A stretch of 64,000 bases of DNA from Diabrotica undecimpunctata (Eukaryota; Arthropoda; Insecta; Coleoptera; Chrysomelidae), in the NCBI RefSeq assembly GCF_040954645.1, contig NC_092809.1, positions 70,968,141-71,032,140 of the forward strand, written 5' to 3'. Positions 35,020 to 46,525 of this stretch are shown here, piece by piece. The notes under the pieces are model-generated. The model was given only the letters and a program-made list of their open reading frames with translations. It did no database searches and had not been told where the DNA came from. Every line of letters starts with the position of its first letter. The stretch's first letter is position 1. The translations under genes and the position numbers were made by a program.

Positions 35020-36530
35020 ATGTCGCAGAGAACTAAACGAATTTTTGGATTACTTGTTAATAATAATACACAAATAGCATCAGGTAAGTTGCTGTCATTA
35101 TATTTACTTGAATATCTGCTTAAAATCTGAATGTTCTACATAACATGGATAGTAAAAAAGTTAATTTCAAAAGAACAACCTAGGTATTTAATCATTTAAA
35201 CGTTTCTTTTTTTTTTCATTTAAATTTTATTTTTTTTTGTTTTAGACAACGAAAACGAAAGTAACGACGACAATCATACCGTTGACATCGGTACCAATAT
35301 ATTTCCTTCTGATTACTCCGATGATGATCCGAACTATGTTCTCTCAGGATCAGAAGCCGAAAACGAAAATTTGAATCTAGCTGATAACAAGAGAAGTAGT
35401 GTGTCATTGGACAGACTATCATCAAAAAGAAAGCGAAAAGTAACAGAAAAGGTTAAGATAAGAAGAAAACGAGTTGAAAATGATAACGAATGGATTGACA
35501 AAAAAGTCAAAAGAGAACTTAATAGCGGTCTGGAACATAAGAACCGCAAAGATAGGTGTATACCTGCAAAGAAGATGAAGGTTCCTTGTAAGGATAGTTG
35601 CAGATATAAATGTAATAGCATATTAAATTTTGAAAGACTAGTAATTTTTGACGAATTTTGGAAACTTGTGAGATCATACCAGGCGGTGGAATTTTCTTGT
35701 AACGTGCGTGACACAACAAGTTAAAACGCAAATCACTGTGAACAATTCTAGGAGAAACTTTTCGCGCAAATATAAATTTATTATTGGTAATGTCGAGAAA
35801 CAAATTTGCAAGACAATGTTCTTGAATACGCTTGCGATTTCTGAAACTTTGTTTAGTACATAAAATTATTTCTACTCGTACCTTCTCATTACACAAGGAA
35901 GAACTCAAAACGCTTGTACTTAGAAGAGGGCTTAAACGTATCTGTAATGCACCGAATGTACGTGGAATATGCCAAACTCAAAAAATGAGATACCGTCACT
36001 ACAGTTAGACAATACAGGGATACTCTAAACTCACAATTCAACATTTCATTTTTCAAGCCTAAGAAAGATTAGTGTTCAGTATGCAGTGCTTATAACAATA
36101 CAGATACGGGGAAAAAACTCAACAAATGGAAGAAAATTAAACTAGCCATGTTTTAAACAAGGAATCTGTTAGAAATCTGAAAGATGCTAATAAGAATTGT
36201 CAAAAAGTATATGTCATATAAAAAAAAACTTTTATTATAAGAGTAAGCTTGCAACTTACAATTTTACTATTTACGACTTGGGCAATAATCAAGGATATTG
36301 CTACGTATGGCATGAACAAATATCAAAAAGGGGACCAAATGAAATTGTAAGCTGTTTATGGCATTTTTTAAAAGGTGCAAAACAAGATGGCATTCAAAAA
36401 GTCGTGTTATACTCCGACAATTGCGGAGGGCAAAACCACAATCGATTTATTTTTTCGATGTTTGTTCGTCAATCGGTGACTTTGGATCTGGAAATAACAA
36501 ACCGTTTCATTGAGATGGGTCATGCATAGA
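35020..36530 (+). pseudogene. DUF7869-type mobile-element protein with a retained intron
   Basis: Exon 1 (35020-35083) encodes MSQRTKRIFGLLVNNNTQIA plus Ser. A donor GTAAGT at 35084 and an acceptor TTTTAG ending at 35245 join it in frame to an acidic, Ser-rich region (DNENESNDDNHTVDIG). A basic nuclear-localisation-like region and KVPCKDSCRYKCNSILNFER follow. After the TAA at 35722 the reading resumes in another frame with KQICKTMFLNTLAISETLF. It then continues at 36222-36530 with YYKSKLATYNFTIYDLGNNQ, VVLYSDNCGGQNHNRFIFSM and FIEMGHA. The SDNCGGQ block is the hallmark I associate with the DUF7869 family, which is spread through arthropod genomes with mobile DNA. The function is not established. 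A second, diverged copy is at 38918-40180. Confidence 0.7.
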
Positions 36531-36539
36531 TGCATTGAA

Positions 36540-37090
36540 TAATAAAAAGGAAAACCTATGCAGTTTCTTCCAAGTCCTTCCTCTTTCCACCATACCGAAT
36601 GTGAGGACATAGAATCTGGTAAACCCGAAATCATTTGCTCCTATAATCAAACAAGAGACGGTGTGGATGGACTAGATCAAAAATGTACCATATATTCTAC
36701 TAACCGGCGAACTACGCGATGACCAATGACTATTTTTTTTGTCAATGCACACATTTTACATGGATGTTATAAAAACAACCATACAGGCCATAGAGAGAAA
36801 AGCCTTTTACAAAATTCTTGCAAGACAACTTGCAGAACCATTTCTCAATATAAGACTACAATTTTTGATTACCTAGGGTGCTTCGCATGGGTATCAGTAG
36901 AATACTAAAGAAAGCTTTGCCTGAAGCAGAGAGGGGAGAATTAAATAACCAGAACCAGAAACGAAAGAGATGTGGTATCTGTGATCGAAAGAATGACAAA
37001 AAAAACAAAATTGTCGTGCAGCAAATGTTCTCGATTTATGTGCGACGACTGCAGGGCATATTATGTTTGCATAAATTGCATTTATAAAAA
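36540..37090 (+). pseudogene. piggyBac-type transposase, C-terminal half
   Basis: Immediately after the DUF7869-type frame stops, the plus strand reads a piggyBac ending: ESGKPEIICSYNQTRDGVDG, then LDQKCTIYSTNRRTTR. The second of these contains the third acidic position of the piggyBac DDD domain. Next is the MTIFF block and a DYLG...ISRILKKALPEAERGEL stretch, then a Cys-rich zinc-binding tail (CGICDRKND; after a one-base shift, LSCSKCSRFMCDDCRAYY and CINC). It is broken by a stop at 36718 and by frameshifts. The N-terminal half is absent, so the join at about 36535 is either a chimera or two abutting insertions. Confidence 0.78.
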
Positions 37091-37470
37091 TGTTACTTCT
37101 AAATTGTTCGCAGTTTTGTTGATAATAATATATTTTAATTAGAGAGTTTGTATATTTTAGTTCCTTGTTCTTTATATGAAATGAAAAAAATCAAGAAAGA
37201 AATTATGTTCTGCTGTCAGAAAACTTTGGAAAATAAGTTGTTACATTTTTTTAGCATTTGTTATTATTAATTAAAAATAAATAGAAAATGGACTTACATG
37301 GTTTTATTCCAGCTTCAATGATTACAAATTATAACGAAATAACGAATTGTCTTTATTAATTTCACAAAAAACTCAAAAAAATGGGTTCCGGTAGACCCCA
37401 GGACGCAGTTAACGGCAGAATAAACCACGACGCCAGTTGAGTGTTGACTACACTACACATGTAAGTAATG
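37091..37470. other. No gene recognised
   Basis: AT-rich spacer between a piggyBac tail and a BEL/Pao fragment. A stretch near 37395-37450 is GC-richer but shows no motif. Confidence 0.5.
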
Positions 37471-38523
37471 TAACGGTAGTAAACAGAAGTACCTAATAGA
37501 TCGTTGAACACCATTGGATGTTCGAACTTCCACTTCCCTAGAGATATTGTGTTTTAAAGGAAAAAATTTTAACACTCGTCCAATGTTCCATCGGAAAGAC
37601 GGTAACTGGTTATTCTGATGACAAGACTGTCCACCATTATTGGAGTTGCAGGTTCGTTGCATTTATACTGTTTGTGTAGTTGAGTGATATAGTCTTTTGA
37701 AAACAGATTCCAGAATTGTTGCTTCAATTGTTGCACAAATTAAAGTCTAGATAGTCTGTTAGATGGAACTTCTTGAAAATCAACTTCGAGAGAGACTGTG
37801 ATGATCCGTCCAATAAGAAAATTTGAAGAAATTAGAGCATTTAGCTCATGGGGATCACTGGATAATACAAATCAAAGTCTGCAATTTAATATTCCTTCAA
37901 TTTGAATTAACAGTGTATTAAATTCTTCATATGTCAATATTGCATCTTTCAAAATGAAATCTTGTTCTTTTGACAGCAGCCTCCATAGGCCACCAAAATT
38001 GGGAGAGTATGGAGGTATGAAATACCATATAAAACCCTGATTTGCTGCAAAATCTAAAACAACACCTTGATGTTGTAAAAATTGACCTACGTCCTTAGGT
38101 TCATTGTAGGCACCTATAAAAGTAGTACCATTATCTGAGTATATATTTGATGGCATTTCTCGTCTTGGTCAGCATAATCTATACCACTATGCTAAAAGGG
38201 AAATGATTTCAAAACATGTTTGTCAGGTAGGTTAGACATGGATGCTGTACAGAGAGTAGGCTTTGCCTTCAAGCATACCATACAGTCTTTTATTTTTATA
38301 ACTTTTTTGCTCCTATTATCCAATATTTTTGTCTAACAGAAAACAAGAGTGATTGAATTCCTGCATGTAAGAGTGTATTGTGTTTAATTATGAGGTGTGA
38401 TAATGCATGCTTTGAATATAATAATATTGGATGTTTTATGTCAAAGTTAAGCGAAGTAAAACGTAATCTGTCTCTTTCACGCAAGACACCAGCTTCATCA
38501 ATAAAAGGGTGCAATGAACGCAT
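37470..38523 (-). pseudogene. BEL/Pao LTR retrotransposon, integrase region
   Basis: Minus-strand frames in order: the zinc-binding N-terminal integrase region (38523-38296: LHPFIDEAGVLRERDRLRFT, HPILLYSKHALSHLIIKHNT, LLFSVRQKYWIIGAKKL), then the core (38156-37872: NIYSDNGTTFIGA with the catalytic Asp, IPPYSPNFGGLW). A C-terminal stretch near 37640-37480 contains FRWNIGRVLKFFPLKHNISR, then EVEVRTSNGVQR. Pao integrases insert the element's cDNA. RT, RNase H and LTRs are not seen, and several stops make it dead. Confidence 0.85.
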
Positions 38524-38917
38524 TTTATAATGCTTGGGTTAATAAAACAAAAAGTGAACCAAACTAGGATATACCAAATTCTCACATCGGATAACTTTCT
38601 GCAAATAGTGATATTATATGTAGAGATGGGACCCAACATGTTCGTATAAAAATAATACATAATTGAATAGGTGAGAAGAGAAAGCAGATATGTCCATAAA
38701 TAGTCATCTTTGACATTTTGACAGAAATCCATTATAAGTAAAAAGACAAGCCGTTTTGTATAGAAACCGGACATATCCTCACACTAATAATGCTTTTATA
38801 TGTATTAGAAATTATGGTATTGTGGAAAAACCGGATAAGTCCCGGATATGTCCACTTTTTTTACAAAAGCTACAACGCATGTATATTCGTCCCAATATAC
38901 ATTTGTCATTCGTCACT

Positions 38918-40180
38918 ATGGAAGGTGAAGATGATAATCTCGAATTAAAAATTAAAAAAAGGCGAAATCCAGAGTGTTGGAAGGCTGTTATCAATAAAAA
39001 AAAAGCAAGACAATCTGGACAACAGTATACTGATTATAAAAGTCGTACTATTTTAAGCAAAAAGTTGGAGAACCATGCAAGTATGTTGTTATAACCTCAA
39101 ATTTTGTTAAATATTTAATTCTTACTGGACTTATTACATTGTAGATGTAAGAAGAAATGCTTTCTTGTGATTACTCGTGAATGTAGAGAAGAGATTTTTA
39201 GAAAATTTTATAAATTAGAAAACAAAAATGCTCCAGACGCTTATCTTCAGTCCCTTATTGAAATATTGACAGTTGCAAGACGGTGTCCTAGACAAAACAC
39301 TGAAGATAACATTAGAAAACCACATAAGCAGTCATTTTTGTACAGAGTGACAAGTACAGGAGTTTATTCTGTGTGTAAATTTGCATTTTTAAGTCTGCAT
39401 GCTATAACACAGAATAGGGCGGTTGATAGAGCTTTTAGAAAAAGGACAAGTACCTGTTGACATGAGAGGTAAACAAAAACCAGCTAATGCAAAACCTGAA
39501 GAAACAGTCAATAATATAAAAGCCCATATTTAGTCATTTCCTGTCAAACTAGCACACTAACTCTACTGGGCGCGAAGTGAAATATTTGAACGAAAAACTA
39601 AATATAAAAATAATGCATGTGTTATTTTAGGAACAATTTTAAGATGTCCCGGTTAAATATGGATTTTATAGAGCTGTCTTCACTGACTTCTATCAGTTAT
39701 GCTTCGGCAGGCCTCAGATTGACACCTGCAGCAAATGCGAAGAACTAAATTTAAAAATAAAGTCCCAATATTTGAATGATAATGATAAGAGGGTAGCAAT
39801 AGCTGAAAAGATGGTGCATGTACGTCGATCAAAAAAGTTTTTTGCTAAAATGAATGAGTTAGAGGCCTTTACCAAAGTGGATCCATCGGTAGGAGGAAGA
39901 TGCATTGACTAAATGCAAAATCTATTTCTACCAGTAACACCTATCCAAGGTACATTTTTCCTAATTCAACTTACAGTCAGGGTGTTTAACATACACGATC
40001 TTAAAACCGGTAAAAGCTACTTCTACGTATATCACGAAAGATTAGGCAAAAAGAGCCCGCACGAGGTGTGTTCCTTCATAATGGATTATATTAAAATATG
40101 TATCTGAGGAAGTGAAATACTTTCACATTTTCTGATGGAGCTGGAGGTCAAAACAAAAACAACACAGTTTAAGGTTCGCC
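38918..40180 (+). pseudogene. Second DUF7869-type protein, degenerate
   Basis: From the ATG at 38918 the frame encodes a basic N-terminus (LKIKKRRNPECWKAVINKKK). It breaks at an intron-like GTATGT...TTGTAG (39080-39144) and resumes with CKKKCFLVITRECREEIFRK and FYKLENKNAPDAYLQSLIEI. A KRVAIAEKMVHVRRSKKF segment, the block FFLIQLTVRVFNIHDLKTGK, then SYFYVYHERLGKKSPHEVCS follow, and a frameshifted FSDGAGGQNKNNT near 40120 corresponds to the SDNCGGQ signature. The overall order matches the copy at 35020-36530, but the two share little sequence, so they are different subfamilies. Confidence 0.65.
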
Positions 40181-40499
40181 AGAGCTTAACAGACTTCAGA
40201 AGATTTGAAATGGCGAACCAGTACTAACCTATTCGTGGTCACTCGTTCATGCCTTTTGTATATTCACATTGTGTATTAACAAATATTTTGAAAATCAATA
40301 TTAAAAAAATAGAGGTATATTCGTTCAATGTTTTGTCGCTACCAATTGTCAAAATTCGGAAGTCCCTATTGGAAGATCCTGTGTATTTTTGTAATTAAAA
40401 TACTCTGATCCACTGTGAGCTACGCGTTCACATTATTACAATATGATTTACTCGGTATATGGAAGGATTAATAATAAATCTCTCGTAGCTAAATGTCTT

Positions 40500-40567
40500 A
40501 AAGTTACTGGTAATCAACGATGTAATATACTAGTATACTCGTACATTACATCGTTGCTTGTAACTTT
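40500..40567. repeat. Imperfect hairpin, 68 bp
   Basis: AAAGTTACTGGTAATCAACG is matched in inverted orientation by the segment ending GTAACTTT at 40567, with a perfect inner arm AACGATGTAAT. The centre contains ACTAGT. It belongs to the set of small palindromes seen in this intron but shares no arm sequence with the others. Confidence 0.8.
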
Positions 40568-40854
40568 AATATTGGTGAAATCGCTAGTAACATCACTGTA
40601 TCTTGTTTTTTAAAACAATTCTACTAAAATTTTAAATTTTTCTTACGCATTCTGATTTTTTATATTCTTTATCCTCTAATGAGCTCTTTAGCAATACTTT
40701 TCCAGTATATTTCTTCTTAAAATTCAGTGAGTCATACGACCTTTATTGATATTACCTACTCATTTATAACTGCGACATTCTGTACATATTCACGCACAAC
40801 TGAAATTATCATCGATTAAAATCATGAATGTGTTGCTTGTGTGAGTCCATTTCA

Positions 40855-40932
40855 AAAGGTAGAAGAAATAATAAATTAGACTTACAATCAATTGATTGTG
40901 AGTAAGTCTAATTTATTATTTCTTCTACCTTT
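40855..40932. repeat. Perfect 31-bp-arm hairpin, 78 bp
   Basis: The 31-bp arm at 40855-40885 is perfectly inverted at 40902-40932. The 16-base centre is itself mostly palindromic (ACAATCAATTGATTGT), so nearly the whole 78 bp folds on itself. TTATCATCGATTA occurs directly repeated at about 40807 and 40931, bracketing the hairpin plus 35 bp of extra sequence. Confidence 0.93.
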
Positions 40933-41289
40933 ATCATCGATTAGTTTCTATACAAATGTGTAAACTAAAATTATTTATTCAAATCTCAATCAACATTTGA
41001 TTATCAAATAAAATTGATGAACTAAACTTCACTCATGAGAACGCGCCTTTACCGATGAAATTCCAAAAACATACATTTCAACAGTGAACCATCAAACAAT
41101 TTTGTCTTATATAACACGCCAACTGATTCTAAAAACAGTCTTACACCGTCATACGTACAAACCGAAATGTTTTCATAAGATTTCAGAGAATTATCAAAGA
41201 CGAGTGAAATTTTGTCAATATGTAGTTCCAAAATTATTTAAATATTTTTATTTTTTATTTAATAAATTATTTAATATCATTTCTTCCTC

Positions 41290-42092
41290 TTAAGGTGTCG
41301 CCTTCTTTCGAAGGTTGGCGATCATCGTGATTATTTGAACTCGGTTCACTGCTGCTCTAAAAAGCTGGTTAGACGGTTAACTAACCCACTCGCTTTCCTA
41401 AAATCTTTCCCCGTATGATATTCTGCAGAAGCTGGTATTTTGTTTCACTCATCAGGTGGCTAAGGTATTGTAGTTTTCGTATCTTTATTTCATTATTTAG
41501 TTCTGTTAAAATCTTCGGAAGACTTCTTCATTCGTGACTCTGTCCACGTAAGATATGCTCAGGATTCTTCTGTAACGCGACATCTCGAAAATTTCCACTT
41601 TTCTCATTATCGCTTTAGTCAGAGTGGCTGCCTCTATGACGTTTTGGGGGATAGAGGTAATGGATTTTGACAAGAGCTATGAGTCATGCCGATGCAGTAC
41701 ACAAGTTTACCTGTTATTTACAAGGTCATAGCTCTTGTCAAAATCCATTACGTAGGTATACTAAATATGTAACATCTAAGCATGCGCATTTTTATGTTGA
41801 CACTCAGTTACATTTACATTTCAAAAAAACTGTTTAATTTTCATAAATGAGTTCCAATTGCATGTGCAATTGCAATTCTAATTGTTAGTTCCTTTGCAAT
41901 ATTATTATTCTCATTTATTAAAGTTTCAAGATATTTATATTCATATAGATAATATAAGATATTTATAATATAAATGTCCGATATTTTGGCCGTCAATAAT
42001 AGTTGGACATTATTATTGGGTTTCTTGGTAAAGATTACAAATTTGGTTTTATCTAAGTTCATATTTAACACTTTGGCTACTGCGTGTACCAT
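41290..42092 (-). pseudogene. Non-LTR retrotransposon, RT fragment and C-terminus
   Basis: An 83-residue minus-strand frame (42092-41841) reads MNLDKTKFVIFTKKPNNNVQ, then KYLETLINENN and IAKELTIRIAIAHAI, the region that follows the RT catalytic block. After a hairpin insertion at 41657-41751 the reading continues as KVEIFEMSRYRRILSISYVD, RVTNEEVFRR and LFRAAVNRVQIITMIANLRK. It ends in AAGAGGAAGAAAT near 41290. The end sequence matches the fragments at 4549, 20648 and 63278, so this is the longest copy of that family here. It is inactive. Confidence 0.8.
41657..41751. repeat. 95-bp hairpin inserted in the non-LTR fragment
   Basis: GTAATGGATTTTGACAAGAG continuing into CTATGA (41657-41682) is perfectly inverted at 41726-41751. 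The retrotransposon coding sequence continues on both sides, so the hairpin is a later insertion. I could not define its target duplication. Confidence 0.9.
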
Positions 42093-42499
42093 TTCTGGTG
42101 CAGAAGTAGTTGATGTTTACCAGAAACTGCGTGTACCATATTTGGTCACATGAAGTGGTAATGTTTCAAGCTGTGTGTACATTCGGGAACTTTTAAATGT
42201 GCATCTAGGCTCTTACAATTTACTGCTAAATTCTGAGGGAGCAGTTTGAGACTTATTCAACAGATAGCCATACTGTGACCAATTTTTTAAAATTCTGGCG
42301 GAGCAATTTGAGACTCCTTCGGCAAAGGCATATTACGACCATTTTCTGACCTTCAGACATTATTCACTGCATTAGAAAGTTTGTACAACAACATTACTCT
42401 TGTGTAAAATTCGTAATATTTCTAAAATTAGTAAAATGTCAAATAAAAATTAAGTGATGCAAAACTATTTGAAATGGTGGAGAATTTGTATAAACGTGA

Positions 42500-42942
42500 A
42501 TAGACGTCTTTGATTAAAAAGCATCATATTCATCAGCAGTGCGTAGGGATATTAAATGGTATAGGAAAGTTTCAATAGAACTTTTGGTTAACACATCTAT
42601 AATTAATGCACATACTGCCTACGAGGCTGTAACAAACAAAAAAATAAGTGTCACTAAATTTAGAGCAGAAATCGCCTCAAAAATTTTTATAATCAAAATC
42701 TTTAGATGGAAAATTTGGATAATCGTCCTGTTAACCAAAAAGTAATCACAAACTTTCATCACAAGGAAGTGGAACAGAGAGGTCGTTGTACAAGATGTTA
42801 TAAAATTAATAGTGATAAAAATGGACGTACCTTTTTCATAAAGGAAACAAAACGTGTTAAAACATCTTATCCAACATGCTGTAAGAAGTTCTTGTGTACC
42901 AATTGCCTTTTTGACACTCATTACTGCCAAACAAAAGAATGA
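42500..42942 (+). pseudogene. piggyBac-type transposase, C-terminal end
   Basis: The plus strand reads RRDIKWYRKVSIELLVNTSI, INAHTAYEAVTNKKISVTKF and RAEIASKIF. A frameshift follows, then EVEQRGRCTRCYKINSDKNG and TCCKKFLCTNCLFDTHYC, the Cys-rich zinc-binding tail of piggyBac transposases, ending at the TGA at 42940-42942. Only the last quarter of the protein remains. It is diverged from the piggyBac tail at 36540-37090, so these are two separate insertions. Confidence 0.83.
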
Positions 42943-43305
42943 ATATTGTGTCCAAAAATGGTACACACAGTTTTGAAGAAGATAATTAGGGGTTTATTTC
43001 TGTCATAAACTGTGTATACTATTTTTTGACACGGCCTTTACATATGATTTTAAAAAAAGATACTTAAATGTTTGCATTTACATGTTTTTAATATTAAATA
43101 TTGTGAATTTCACCAAAATATGGTTTCATTTTCTGACAAAAAACTTCAAATTTATAGGCAGTTGCCAAAGGGTTAAACCATAATGTAAACTTGCCGTATA
43201 AACTTTTTGTACTATTCTCTAAATATCTTCAAAATTCTCTGCCATTAACACGGGTCGTCTGCATACCCTAACTGTAATTATTTATTAATCCTTTTTTAGC
43301 GTTAT
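42943..43305. other. No gene recognised
   Basis: AT-rich sequence after the piggyBac stop codon, where the transposon's 3' terminal repeat would be expected. I could not identify it. Confidence 0.5.
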
Positions 43306-43600
43306 TTCTTCCTCTTTTAAGAGGAGGAAATGCGCTTGCCAAGTTCTTGGTCTCAAATCAAATCTTGTCTTCACTCTGAGATGTAGGTGCATAGACTTCT
43401 ACTACATTCATTTTAACTTTTGGGGTACGAATTTGTAACATTATTACTGTTTCTGATAGAGGAATAAAGTAGAAGGATACTAGCACATACAATTCAGGCA
43501 TTTACCATTACCGGCCATCTGACCTCACTAATTCTGAGAATATCGATTTTCAGGCTGGCCATTTCATTTTCTGAATTATGTAATTACCAGCTTTAAAAAG
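43306..43600 (-). pseudogene. RTE-type endonuclease fragment
   Basis: On the minus strand LKIDILRISEVRWP is followed, after a frameshift, by ETVIMLQIRTPKVKMNVVEV and YAPTSQSEDKI. These are consecutive motifs of the apurinic-like endonuclease that opens RTE reverse-transcriptase proteins. The RT does not follow downstream. Confidence 0.72.
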
Positions 43601-45335
43601 ACTTTCCTCCAGGGGATTCTTAGCACCTCTGACTATCAAAAGTCTGCCGGAGACTGAGGGTCTTATGCTGTATTTCGATTGTCATAATGACTATACTAGG
43701 GAAGAGTAATGGAGTAGTTTCCCGTTGATTTCTCCATCGTAGTTTAATAGTCATTAAAACATATATCCAATAATAAACCGATCCAGGATCATTTCCCTTA
43801 CGCTATATCTTGGTACTGATGTTGCTGCTGTCTGAAATCAGAGTAGGATATGGGAAGAGAAACTTTGGTAATTAGATGGGAGAATGGGTAAAGCACATAA
43901 TTTCTCTCAGGTACCAGGAGATTGGGAGATAGTTAGGGTTCACGTGGACATGGTCGCATTCCTAAAGTAGATCTATCTTCTAACAAGAAAGTAAGAGAGT
44001 ATCTACTCGCTACCCGCTAATTAATATCATTTAATTTAATTTAAAAATTAATAATCATGATTATTACCTTAACAATTAGAATTTAATATTAAGTGAAGTA
44101 CTATTTTAAAAGTAAAGTGAAAACTCTCTTACATGGTAAAGTGAATTTTGTATCGAAAAGGGTTAAAACGAAATAAAAAAAAGGGAAGACTAGAAGAAAT
44201 TCTAGAACAAAAGACATAAAGAAGCTCAAAGATATGGCACACAATAGGTGAGAAAAGATAAATATTTTAATATAATCATTAAGTCTTTATGGAAGAAATT
44301 TTTGTACGAGTTGTTTAACACAACTTACAAGTGGATCTTAACAAAGCTGAGAATTCGTAATTTTAAATCTGATGTATATAAAAAACGTTTTTCGAACTAT
44401 TACAATGTAATCAGGAACCTTTACAAGGAAGTAAAAGCGATTTCTTTTCGAAGATAAAACAGGTCTGTAGGAAGTATGTTCTAAATATTTTTTAATAAAA
44501 GTTGTAAACTACAAACTTGATCGATTAGCTAACGTTGATAACGGAATATCAAACATAAATGGGTGAATATTTCAGCATTTGCAGTAATTGTGGGTTGAAA
44601 ACTGTTAAATCTTCTTTTTTCTTTATACATACATGTATAACTTTTTGAATAAAAATATTTTCAAATAAAATATCAAAATTGTTGGAGTCTTTTTATCTTC
44701 TTCTGTAAATTAATAAATAGAACTAATTCTTAAGATGTGTGTTTCTAATGCAAAAAGTATTCAAAAAAATGATGTGATCCAGTGCGAATAGCTTCAGGAT
44801 ACTTCCTTGGTATAATCCTTTGAAGATGTCCTTTAAGTATATTTTTAATGCTTCTTCTAATGCCTCGGGAACTTTGACGTGCATTTGGTATCATCCGTGA
44901 TGTCTTCACAAATTCCGTAAGTGTTTTATAAGATTCAAGATTAAGTCCACTGCAAGACATTGATTGAATATTTCACGTAGTTTTGCATTATCTAGCAACA
45001 ATGTGAAATTTCTAAACGTTTAACTGCCCACAGACTTTGTATGTACCGTTCGTACGATAAGTTGCACAATAAATCATAAAGACAGATCGTAGAACGTTTT
45101 TCCCACAGACGTGAAAAACTAGTTCACATTAAATTGTTCATCGTGGCCCCAATCGTTTCGAAAAAGGTAACAGCTGCTGTAGTAGTCGCATTATTTTCGG
45201 ATAATATCTACTTTTTGTAAAAATAAAGTTTTATCTTTAAATTTTTTTGTGAAGAGACCAATTTTTGAAAACCGGTTCGTATAGAAATTTTTAGTTATTA
45301 TTCCTCAGTCTAATTGTATTCAGTGTAACAGTGTA
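43601..45335. other. No gene recognised
   Basis: About 1.7 kb without a family that I can name. Two short open frames (44248-44457 plus; 44745-44960 minus, the latter Arg/Lys-rich with a SRGIRRSIKNILKGHLQRII stretch) are unassigned. The minus frame could be a transposase tail. Confidence 0.5.
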
Positions 45336-45340
45336 AGAAA

Positions 45341-46255
45341 ATGGAGTTCGAAGACAACAAAATTACCACCATTTTGATAGGGGTAGAATTATTGCGTATA
45401 GAGGTATGGGTTTGTCGTATCGCGAAATTGGCCGTCGTGTTAATTGTACAGCAATGACGGTTATGTGTGTCTGTCGTGTGTGGACAAATGAAGATAGAGT
45501 AATACGAAGACCAACTGGTCAACCGAGGCGTACCACAGAGCGTCAAGATAGGCGCTTTAAGATTACTGGCTCTGCGAAACCGTTTTGTTACTAATCCTCA
45601 AATTGCTGACCAATGGTTTGGAGTATTAGGTAGACCTGTTAGTAAGCGTACACTATACCGTCGCATTCGAGCCTTTGGACTGGTTTCATTCCGCCCACAA
45701 CTAGTGCTTCCTTTGACTGCGGACCACTGTCATCAACGTTTGAGTTGGTGCAGAGAACGGCAGCATGGATGACAGAATGGCGTAATGTAGCGATGAATCA
45801 CAATTCTGTTTACGAATTCATGATGGTCGTAGGATGGTAAGACGTCGATATGGAGAGCGACAAGATATCGGGTTTGCTGTTGAGAGGCATATACACAGGA
45901 CAGTTGGAGTAATGGTTTGGGGGTTATTGCCTATGGTAGCCGATCACCACTTGTGTTTATTCGAGGCAGTATGACAGCTGGGCGTTATGTTGATGACATC
46001 TTACAAACCACTTGACTGCCTTATCTCGACGGCCGTCGAGACGACCTGTTTCAGCAAGACAACGCGCGTCCCCATATTGCTCGTCAAACTATGGACTTTC
46101 TCCAAGAAGCTGGCGTTAATGTTTTGCCGTGGCCGCCCCGTGCTCTGGATTTAAACCCTATCAAACATGTATGGGATATGATGGGAAGGACACTGTCCAC
46201 TTTGCACCATCCTCCACAGATTCTTGACAACGTTATCGTTTCATTCTTGATGTAA
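45341..46255 (+). pseudogene. Tc1-family transposase with Glu-to-Lys catalytic change
   Basis: From the ATG at 45341 pieces of a complete Tc1 transposase run to 46255. They are two helix-turn-helix domains (RGMGLSYREIGRRVNCTAMT; GRPVSKRTLYRRIRAFGLVS), the first catalytic Asp in RDESQFCLRIHDGRR, then RRRYGERQDI, VMVWG, and QQDNARPHIARQTMDF with the second Asp. WPPRALDLNPIKHVWD follows, in which the third residue, normally Glu, is Lys (codon AAA at 46163-46165). The spacing of 34 residues is normal. About five indels or stops break the frame. Terminal repeats were not found. Confidence 0.88.
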
Positions 46256-46399
46256 ATCTACCATGTTGCCAAAAAATTAAAAGAAATTATTCCTTCTGGG
46301 TGAAACACTTCTAATGTCATTAAATATATCAACAACAACGTGAAAAAGAAAAGAAACTAGTGTAAGAAACGGTTACTGCAAAGACATACTTATTTACAT

Positions 46400-46505
46400 A
46401 TGAATTTATTTAACGAACTATGCATCAGAGAACCAACAGATTTCAAGAATTACATACGAATAGACGAGGATTCATTCAAAAATTTGTTATCTACAGCATA
46501 TTGTA
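46400..46505 (+). pseudogene. HARBI1-like N-terminal fragment
   Basis: Thirty-five residues read NELCIREPTDFKNYIRIDED and SFKNLLSTAY. This is the conserved start of Harbinger nucleases (compare the NYKNCLRMDNFTFSMLLEKV block at about 33160). It is cut off by the Gypsy LTR that begins near 46526. Confidence 0.6.
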
Positions 46506-46525
46506 ATCAATTACGGTTCTAAACT

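Noticed and set aside
35334..35714. 126-residue minus-strand frame rich in Ser/Leu/Phe
   Set aside because: It is antisense to the Lys/Arg/Glu-rich N-terminus of the DUF7869-type gene.
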